From JAVKFF01 sp040226215 (GTDB lineage: Bacteria; Pseudomonadota; Alphaproteobacteria; DSM-16000; Inquilinaceae), in assembly GCA_040226215.1 (NCBI GenBank), contig JAVKFF010000180.1, positions 1 to 11,471 on the forward strand: DNA of 11,471 nucleotides, given 5' to 3'. A program made the translations under genes and the position numbers. The number at the start of each line of letters is the position of its first letter. The first letter of the stretch is position 1. The notes beneath the pieces were generated by a model. The model saw only the letters and a program-made list of their open reading frames with translations, ran no database searches and had not been told where the DNA came from. Shown here piece by piece: positions 6,421-11,471 of the stretch.

Positions 6421-7530
6421 ATGAAGATCACCGCCATCCGCGTCAGCCATCACGCCCTGCCGCTCGACCCGCCCTTCCGGGCCGGCTGGGACCCCAGGCC
6501 GCGCCAGACGGCGCCGGCGACCATCGTGCGCGTGGAGACCGACCGGGGGCTGACCGGCATCGGCTCCGGCGACGCCATGACCGGCTTCGGCGGGCACGAG
6601 GCGCTGTTCGTCGGCCAGGATCCGCGCGATCTCGACCGGCACCACCGGGTGCTCACCAACCTCGCCTTCCATTACGGCCGCTGCTGGCCTCTCGACATCG
6701 CGCTCTGGGATCTCTTCGGCAAGATCGCCGGCCAGCCGGTCTGGCGCCTGCTGGGCGGCCGCCGGCGCCGCATCCCGCTCTACGCCTCGTCGGGCACGCT
6801 GCGCGATCCGGCGGCGATGGCCGAGGCCGCGGGACAGTACGTGGAAGCCGGGTTCGCCGCGATGAAGCTGCGCTTCCACCGGGCCGACTGGCGCCAGGAT
6901 GTCGCCGCGGTCGAGGCGGTGCGCGCGCGGGTGGGCGACCGTCTGACCCTCATGGTCGACTGCAACCAGGGCTGGCGCATGCCCTGGGACACATCCGCGC
7001 CCTGGCGCCTGAAGGACGCGCTGGCCGTGGCCCGGGCGCTCGAGCCGCTCGATATCTTCTGGCTGGAGGAGCCGCTCGACCAGGCCGACCGGCGCGGCAT
7101 GGTGGCGCTGCGCCAGGCGACGCCGATCCGCGTCGCCGGGGCGGAAATGGTGCGCGAGGCGGGCCAGCTGCGCGACCTGATCGCCGATGGCTGCCTCGAC
7201 GTCATCCAGCCCGACGCGGCGCTGACCGAAGGCATCACCGGCCTCGCCCGCGTCGCCGCGCTGGCCGAGGCAGCGGGGATCATGTTCACGCCGCACACCT
7301 GGACCAACGGCATCGGCGTGCTGGCCAACATCCAGCTGGTCGGCGGCAGCAGCGACGCGCCCTTCGTGGAGTATCCCTTCGACCCGCCGGAATGGTCACC
7401 CGCGCGGCGCGACTTCATGCTGACGACGCCGCTTTCGGATGACGGGTACGGACACTTCGTGCTGCCGGAAACGCCCGGCCTGGGGATCGTCCTCGACGAG
7501 GACCGCCTGGCGGCGACGCGGGTGGGGTGA
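6421..7530 (+). CDS. Enolase-superfamily enzyme, mandelate racemase subgroup (probable acid-sugar dehydratase or racemase)
   Basis: A 369-residue protein with the full architecture: an N-terminal capping domain (1 to about 120) and a (beta/alpha)7-beta barrel. Catalytic positions of the mandelate racemase subgroup are visible: Lys149-Leu-Arg151 on strand 2, metal ligands Asp180 (VDCNQGW), Glu216 (WLEEPLD) and Glu242 (GAEM), then the His292 (TPHTW)/Asp265 (QPDAAL) dyad and Glu318. The members of this subgroup abstract the proton alpha to a carboxylate and either epimerise or dehydrate it. The second lysine of the usual KxK motif is Arg here, so classical mandelate racemase activity is unlikely, and a His292-driven dehydratase is more plausible. 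The start is ATG 6421, with GGAAGG 13 nt upstream (a long spacing); no better in-frame start exists. It follows the iron alcohol dehydrogenase gene by 25 bp. The specific substrate is unknown. Confidence 0.85.
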   Translation: MKITAIRVSHHALPLDPPFRAGWDPRPRQTAPATIVRVETDRGLTGIGSGDAMTGFGGHEALFVGQDPRDLDRHHRVLTNLAFHYGRCWPLDIALWDLFGKIAGQPVWRLLGGRRRRIPLYASSGTLRDPAAMAEAAGQYVEAGFAAMKLRFHRADWRQDVAAVEAVRARVGDRLTLMVDCNQGWRMPWDTSAPWRLKDALAVARALEPLDIFWLEEPLDQADRRGMVALRQATPIRVAGAEMVREAGQLRDLIADGCLDVIQPDAALTEGITGLARVAALAEAAGIMFTPHTWTNGIGVLANIQLVGGSSDAPFVEYPFDPPEWSPARRDFMLTTPLSDDGYGHFVLPETPGLGIVLDEDRLAATRVG

Positions 7531-7564
7531 GGGCGAAGGCGCGCCGGCGAGTGCATGCGGCCGG

Positions 7565-7609
7565 TCCCGGGTCTGCGGCGCATCACTTCGTGCTGCACCG
7601 CGCCCGGGA
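7565..7609 (+). terminator. Candidate hairpin terminator or 3' stabiliser after the enolase-family gene
   Basis: TCCCGGG (7565-7571) pairs with CCCGGGA (7603-7609), and inside it GCGG (7575-7578) pairs with CCGC (7598-7601), 35 nt past the stop. No T-run follows directly; a T-rich patch (TTGATTTTCCTT) comes about 15 nt later. It may be a Rho-assisted terminator or processing hairpin. Function is uncertain. Confidence 0.35.
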
Positions 7610-7633
7610 AGACGATTGAACTCATTGATTTTC

Positions 7634-7721
7634 CTTGTCATTCCCGCGAAAGCGGGAATCCAGACCGGCGGTGAAAGCGGCACCGACCGCCTGGATCCCC
7701 GATCAAGTCGGGGATGACAAG
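7634..7721. repeat. Three-hairpin palindromic intergenic repeat
   Basis: An 88-bp element bounded by near-perfect inverted ends: CTTGTCATTCCC at the left and GGGGATGACAAG at the right. Inside are three hairpins: CCCGC-GAAA-GCGGG (7643-7656), CGGTG-AAAGCGG-CACCG (7669-7685) and CCCCGA-TCAAG-TCGGGG (7696-7712). GGAATCCAG and CTGGATCCC give an additional inner pairing. Folded, it resembles a cloverleaf. Elements beginning TGTCATTCCCGCGAAAGCGGGAATCCAG are a well-known dispersed repeat in proteobacterial chromosomes, often mis-called as a small protein starting MSFPRKRESR. It sits between two convergent genes, where it could act as a bidirectional transcription barrier. Confidence 0.85.
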
Positions 7722-7740
7722 AACAGGTGCCGAGCCGGCC

Positions 7741-9006
7741 TCAGGTCACCTTGGCGCGGCTCCTGTAGGCGGGATCGTCCCAGAGGCGGTTGTCGAGCAC
7801 ATCCTTCAGCACCGCGACGGCGCCCCAGACATCGGCATGCGAGAGGTAGAGCGGCGTGAAGCCGAAACGCAGGGCGTCGGGCGCGCGGAAATCGCCGATC
7901 ACGCCGCGGGCGATCAGCGCCTGCATGATGGCGTAGCCTTCCCGGTGACGCCAGGAGACGTGGCTGCCGCGCACGGCGCGCTCGCGCGGGCTGGCGAGCG
8001 TGAGGCCGTGCCCTCCGCATTCCTGCGCCACCAGGCGGATGAACAGGTCGGTCAGCGACAGGCTCTTGGCCCTGAGCTGGCCCAGATCGACGCCGTCGAA
8101 AGCGTCGAGCGCGCCCTCCAGCGCGGCATAGGCGAGGAGCGGCGGGGTACCGCAGATGAAGCGGTCGATGCCGGGTGCAGGCTCGTAGCCGGTGGTGAAT
8201 TCGAACGGACGGGCGTGCCCCAGCCAGCCGGTCAGCGGCTGGCGCGCCCGGTCCTGCAGGCGGGACGCGACGTAGAGATAGGCGGGGCCGCCGGGCCCGG
8301 CGTTGAGGTACTTGTAGGTGCAGCCGACCGCGAAATCGGCGTCGATGCCGTCGAGGTCCACCGGCAGCGCGCCGGCCGAATGGGCGAGATCCCAGATTAC
8401 CAGGGCGCCGGCCTGATGGGCGGCACGGGTGACGGCCGCCATGTCGTGCATCTCGGCCGTGACATAGTTGACATGGGTCAGCATGACGACGGCGACGCGC
8501 TCGTCGATCAGAGCCTCCACGTCCATCGACCCCTCGGGCACCAGCCGGCGCTCGTAGCCGCCGAGAAGCTCGGCCACGCCCTCGGCGATGTAGAGGTCGG
8601 TCGGGAAGTTGCCGGCCTCCGAGACGATGACGTCGCGCCCCGGGCGCAGCCGGAGCGCGGCGGTCAGCACCTTGAAGAGGTTGACCGAGGTCGAATCGGC
8701 GACCACCACCTGGCCGGGCGCGGCGCCGATCAGCCCGCCGATGCGGTCGCCGAGCCGGCGCGGCTTGTCGATCCAGCCGGCCTGCGTCCAGGACCGGATC
8801 AGGCCCTCGCCCCATTCCGTCTCCAGCGTGCGGCGCACATGCTCGACCGCCGCCAGCGGCAGGCAGCCGAGCGAGTTGCCGTCGAGATAGATCACGCCCT
8901 CGGGCACGTGGAAGAGCTGGCGGCGTCCGGCGAGCGGGTCGCCGGCGTCCAGCGCCAGGCAGTCCTCGCGGGTGAGGGGCGTTGCAGGTTGCGGCTGAGC
9001 GGTCAT
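7741..9006 (-). CDS. kynU: Kynureninase
   Basis: A 421-residue PLP enzyme (Pseudomonas KynU is 416) that hydrolyses L-kynurenine to anthranilate and alanine in tryptophan breakdown. Family marks: YLDGNSLGCLP at 40-50, DSTSVNLFK (104-112) as phosphate-binding region, NFPTDLY (133-139) next to the ring, Asp206 in WDLAHSAGALPV contacting the pyridine nitrogen, and the PLP lysine Lys232 in GCTYKYLNAGPGG. The C-terminal domain includes SHVSWRH and RFGFTPLYLS, both typical. All catalytic positions look intact. It is the last gene of the cyclase-kynA-kynU operon, 39 bp after kynA. The Shine-Dalgarno is weak (GGACC region) in a leader made mostly of short tandem repeats. The gene ends 20 bp from the palindromic repeat and converges on the enolase-family gene. 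Confidence 0.95.
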   Translation of the reverse strand: MTAQPQPATPLTREDCLALDAGDPLAGRRQLFHVPEGVIYLDGNSLGCLPLAAVEHVRRTLETEWGEGLIRSWTQAGWIDKPRRLGDRIGGLIGAAPGQVVVADSTSVNLFKVLTAALRLRPGRDVIVSEAGNFPTDLYIAEGVAELLGGYERRLVPEGSMDVEALIDERVAVVMLTHVNYVTAEMHDMAAVTRAAHQAGALVIWDLAHSAGALPVDLDGIDADFAVGCTYKYLNAGPGGPAYLYVASRLQDRARQPLTGWLGHARPFEFTTGYEPAPGIDRFICGTPPLLAYAALEGALDAFDGVDLGQLRAKSLSLTDLFIRLVAQECGGHGLTLASPRERAVRGSHVSWRHREGYAIMQALIARGVIGDFRAPDALRFGFTPLYLSHADVWGAVAVLKDVLDNRLWDDPAYRSRAKVT

Positions 9007-9018
9007 CGTCGGTCCAGA

Positions 9019-9051
9019 GTCAGGTCTGGGGGGTCAGGTCTGGGGTCAGGT
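9019..9051. repeat. Short tandem repeat in the kynA-kynU spacer
   Basis: On the plus strand GTCAGGTCTGGGG occurs at 9019-9031 and 9033-9045, and a third partial copy GTCAGGT at 9045-9051. The steps are 14 and 12 bp. In the kynA direction the third copy supplies the TGA stop (9046-9048), and the second supplies another in-frame TGA 12 nt on. The array fills almost the whole 39-bp spacer and separates kynU from a good ribosome site. Replication slippage is the likely origin. Confidence 0.75.
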
Positions 9052-9864
9052 TTCGTCGCCGGTCTCCAGCGCCGTGCGCACGGTCCAGAGCTCAGGATAG
9101 AAGTACTTGTCCAGCGCGGATTTCAGATAGGGCACCCCGGGCGAGCCGCCGGTTCCGCGCTTGAAGCCGATCACCCGCTCGACGGTCTTCAGATGCTTGA
9201 AGCGCCAGAGCTGGAAGTAGTACTCGGTGTCGACCAGGGTCTCGCCAAGCGCATACTCCTCGAAGCGGTTGGGCGCGTCCTCGTAGACGGTCTTCCACAC
9301 CGCCTCGACGCCCGGATGCGCCGTGTAGGGCTCGCGCCAGTCGCGGTCCAGCAGGTCCGGCGGCACCGGATAGCCCCGGCGGGCGAGGCAGATCAGTGCC
9401 TCGTCATAGAGGCTGGGCCGGGCCAGCACGTCCTCCAGCTCCGCCGTCACCTCGGGATCGTGCGCGTGCGGCTTCAGATAGGCGCGGTTCTTCTGGCCGA
9501 GCAGGAATTCCAGCTTGCGGTAACCCCAGGACTGGAAGCCGGAGGAGGTGCCGAGATAGGGCCGGAAGGTGAGGTAGTCCCAGGGGGTGAGCGTCGCCAT
9601 GGTCGACCAGGCGTCGATCAGTTGTTCCTGGATGCGCTTGACCCGCGCCATGGTCTTCTGGAACTCCGCCAGCCGGTCGTCGCGGATCTGGGCGATCGCC
9701 TGCTCCAGCTCCACGAAGATCAGCTTCATCCACAGCTCCTTCACCTGGTGGATGATGACGAAGAGATGGGCGTCGTGCTTGCCGCCCATCGGGTCCTGAA
9801 GGTTCAACAGCGTTTTCAGCTGCAGGAAATCGCCATAGGTGCGGGATGCCTGGTCGTCGGTCAC
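9046..9864 (-). CDS. kynA: Tryptophan 2,3-dioxygenase
   Basis: A 272-residue heme enzyme that opens the indole ring of L-tryptophan to N-formylkynurenine, the first step of the kynurenine pathway. It matches the family along its length. Compared with Xanthomonas TDO (offset 16), the active-site His39 (IIHQVKELWMKL), Arg101 (FRPYLGTSSGFQS), the heme-ligand His224 (WRFKHLKTVERVIG) and Thr238 (KRGTGGSPGVPYL) are all present; the 185-residue spacing between the two histidines is exact. It starts with GTG at 9864, overlapping the cyclase stop as GTGA; the frame stays open upstream but that part is the cyclase gene in another frame. GAGGCGG lies about 6 nt before the GTG, inside the cyclase's last codons. 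Translational coupling is therefore likely. kynU follows after 39 bp. Confidence 0.95.
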   Translation of the reverse strand: MTDDQASRTYGDFLQLKTLLNLQDPMGGKHDAHLFVIIHQVKELWMKLIFVELEQAIAQIRDDRLAEFQKTMARVKRIQEQLIDAWSTMATLTPWDYLTFRPYLGTSSGFQSWGYRKLEFLLGQKNRAYLKPHAHDPEVTAELEDVLARPSLYDEALICLARRGYPVPPDLLDRDWREPYTAHPGVEAVWKTVYEDAPNRFEEYALGETLVDTEYYFQLWRFKHLKTVERVIGFKRGTGGSPGVPYLKSALDKYFYPELWTVRTALETGDET

Positions 9865-11117
9865 GATGCCGCCTCGTCCTGCCGCGGGGTGCGGTCGGCC
9901 ACCGCCGCCCAGTCGATGGTGAACAGGTCTTGCGGGCGGGCGATGCCGCGCAGCGCGAACCGCCCGAGCCCGACCAGCGGCGCCCCATGATCGCCGGCGA
10001 TGTCGGCGAAGGCCTCGGACATGACGACGCGCTGGTCGACCGAGCGGCACAGCGCGGCGATGCGCGAGGCCTCGTTGACGGCTTGGCCGACCACCGTGAA
10101 GTCCAGCCGCTCCCGGCCGCCGACATTGCCGTAGACCACCTCGCCCACGTTGAGGCCGATATAGGGGCTTGTCACCGCAAGGCCTGCGGCGGCGCGCTCA
10201 GGATTGATCCGGGCGACCCGGTCGGTGACCTCCAGCACCGCGCCGATGGCGCGGGCGCAGGCGGTCACGCCCCGCTCGTCGATTGGGAAGATGGCGAGAA
10301 TGCCGTCGCCGATGAACTTCAGCACCTCGCCTTCCCGGCGCTCGATGGCGTCGATGACGATCTCGGCGTAGTCATTGAGCAGGGCCACGCCCTCGGCCGG
10401 CGAGAGCTGCTCGGTCAGCCGGGTGAAGCCCTGCAGGTCGGAGAACCAGATGACGGCCTCGATCTCCTCGGTCTCGCCCCGGCCGATGCGGCCGGCGAGT
10501 ACCCGCCGGCTAGGTCCGGCGCCAAGATAGGTCCGCAGCAGCACCTCCGCCGAATCGTCGGCATTGGCGTTGCGCAGGGCGTAGGTGAGATAGCCGGCGA
10601 TGCCGCGCAGATAGGCGAGGTGCGTGTCGCTGAAGCCGCCCGGCGCCCGCGTCGTCCAGCTCAGGTAGAAGCTGGCGTCCATGGTCCGCCGCTCGTCGAC
10701 CGGCAGCAGGCCGCGCTGGCAGAGATAGTCGGTGTAGCCGCGCCCCTTGAGGTCGCCGAGCAGGTCGTGTTCGTCGACGCCCTCGCCGTCGAGCAGTCGG
10801 AAGCGCAATTCCGGCAGCTTCTCGTCGTGCAGCCGGCTGAACGGGCTCGCCGCCCAGCTCGAATCGCGGATGATGGGATTGAGACGCTCGAAGTGGTTGA
10901 GCGCCACACCCTCTTCCGGCGTCCAGATCATCGACAGGCCGCCGATCACGGGATGCAGCACCTGCTGGCCGATAAACGAGCGGTCGAGCGGCACGCCGAC
11001 ATCGCGCAGACCCCGGCAGACGCCCTCGACCAGCACCTCGGTCGTCGCGCCGCCGATGCCGGTGCGGATCAGCCAGTCGGTCAGCGGGACCAGATTGGCG
11101 GGCGTCGCGGTCTTCAT
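9861..11117 (-). CDS. Class III adenylate cyclase with N-terminal sensor-like region
   Basis: A 418-residue protein. Residues about 215-380 form a class III nucleotide cyclase domain with the full catalytic set: metal-binding Asp227 (FSDLQGFT) and Asp271 (FIGDG), base-selecting Lys267 and Asp339 (LDFTVVG), and transition-state Asn348 and Arg352 (AVNEASR). The Lys/Asp pair indicates ATP rather than GTP, so the product should be cAMP. Residues 1 to about 190 form a soluble region seen on many alphaproteobacterial cyclases (WLIRTGIGG..., then VGVPLDRSFIGQQVLHPVIGGLSMIWTPEEGV); its ligand is unknown and no membrane segment is visible. Start at ATG 11117, with GGGAG 6 nt upstream; the frame runs open to 11240, but that part enters the tandem repeat and is not family-like. 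It is the first gene of the operon, overlapping kynA by 4 bp. A link of cAMP to tryptophan catabolism is inferred from this arrangement. Confidence 0.9.
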   Translation of the reverse strand: MKTATPANLVPLTDWLIRTGIGGATTEVLVEGVCRGLRDVGVPLDRSFIGQQVLHPVIGGLSMIWTPEEGVALNHFERLNPIIRDSSWAASPFSRLHDEKLPELRFRLLDGEGVDEHDLLGDLKGRGYTDYLCQRGLLPVDERRTMDASFYLSWTTRAPGGFSDTHLAYLRGIAGYLTYALRNANADDSAEVLLRTYLGAGPSRRVLAGRIGRGETEEIEAVIWFSDLQGFTRLTEQLSPAEGVALLNDYAEIVIDAIERREGEVLKFIGDGILAIFPIDERGVTACARAIGAVLEVTDRVARINPERAAAGLAVTSPYIGLNVGEVVYGNVGGRERLDFTVVGQAVNEASRIAALCRSVDQRVVMSEAFADIAGDHGAPLVGLGRFALRGIARPQDLFTIDWAAVADRTPRQDEAAS

Positions 11118-11190
11118 CGGAAACTCCCGGACATGAGCGCTGGCGATGAATAAGGGACACCCGATCCCCGATACAAGCAAATTGCCGGGA

Positions 11191-11471
11191 TCGCGCGGCG
11201 GGGCTTTGGCGTCAGCGAAGACGGGCGCGAGGTTCCGCATCTCCGGCTGTCGCCTGCGTGCGGAACGACGGTGAAGTTTTCACCCCGAACCCCACCACCG
11301 TCGTTCCGGCCGAGCGCCAGCGAGAGCCGGAACCTCGCGCGGCCGGGCTGGGACTTGCGCGAAGACGGGCTCGTGGTTCCGCATCTCCGGCTGTCGCCTG
11401 CGTGCGGAACGACGGTGAAGATTTCACCCCCAAACCCCACCACCGTCGTTCCGGCCGAGCGCCAGCGAGAG
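11191..11471. repeat. Tandem 144-bp palindromic repeat (one full and one partial copy)
   Basis: Copy 1 is 11191-11334; copy 2 starts at 11335 and runs off the window. From GCGAAGACGGGC (11215 and 11359) onward the copies differ at only about four bases plus one inserted base. Each copy contains two hairpins: GTTCCGCA...TGCGGAAC, and GTTCCGGC...GCCGGAAC (the second seen whole only in copy 1). They are joined by the long inverted pair CGGAACGACGGTG...CACCGTCGTTCCG. Together with 11118-11190 it makes up the 354-bp gene-free right end; short Arg-rich open frames here are repeat translations. It lies immediately upstream of the cyclase promoter region. Confidence 0.85.

Noticed and set aside
7635..7859. 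Small protein starting MSFPRKRESR
   Set aside because: A translation of the palindromic intergenic repeat, a common annotation artefact.
11147..11176. TTGTAT-N18-TATTCA (minus strand) as the cyclase promoter
   Set aside because: Each hexamer matches consensus at about half of its positions; position is plausible but evidence is too weak.
11118..11240. Upstream extension of the cyclase to ATG 11240
   Set aside because: The added residues are partly a translation of the tandem repeat, and ATG 11117 has its own ribosome site.

Overview
The window looks like chromosomal DNA from a very G+C-rich alphaproteobacterium, by eye around 70% G+C. Support for this comes from strong third-position G/C codon bias, a DUF1127 small protein, a class III cyclase with an N-terminal region typical of that group, and palindromic intergenic repeats of the 'cattcccgcg...gcgggaat' kind. 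The genus cannot be read from the sequence. There is no transposase, integrase, tRNA, rRNA or CRISPR array.

Left block (1-4456): a divergent pair. On the minus strand is the 5' part of a TyrR-like regulator (ACT then PAS; the rest runs off the window). On the plus strand is a two-gene operon, mdeA-mdeB: methionine gamma-lyase and a homodimeric-type 2-oxoacid dehydrogenase E1. Together they should turn methionine into methanethiol, ammonia and 2-oxobutyrate, and then decarboxylate the 2-oxobutyrate towards propionyl-CoA. The 260-bp divergent intergenic region holds a textbook sigma-54 -24/-12 promoter facing mdeA. Upstream of it are two 18-bp dyads with TyrR-box geometry (6-N6-6), 74 bp apart. 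This makes a coherent predicted circuit: the TyrR-like protein as a sigma-54 enhancer-binding activator of methionine catabolism.

Middle block (4457-7530): a single DUF1127 gene, then a gene-free 409-bp stretch containing a structured region and a strong intrinsic terminator. After it comes a second plus-strand pair: an iron-dependent (group III) alcohol dehydrogenase and an enolase-superfamily (mandelate racemase subgroup) enzyme. These suggest catabolism of an unidentified sugar acid or hydroxy acid.

Right block (7741-11117, minus strand): an operon in the order class III adenylate cyclase - kynA (tryptophan 2,3-dioxygenase) - kynU (kynureninase). The cyclase stop and kynA start overlap as GTGA. 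The pathway's middle enzyme, kynurenine formamidase, is not present. A three-hairpin palindromic repeat lies between this operon and the convergent enolase-family gene. The right edge is a 144-bp-period tandem palindromic repeat just upstream of the cyclase.

The main hypotheses are sigma-54/TyrR-type control of mdeAB, where the classical Pseudomonas mdeAB neighbour regulator is Lrp-type, and translational coupling of a cyclic-nucleotide cyclase to tryptophan breakdown.
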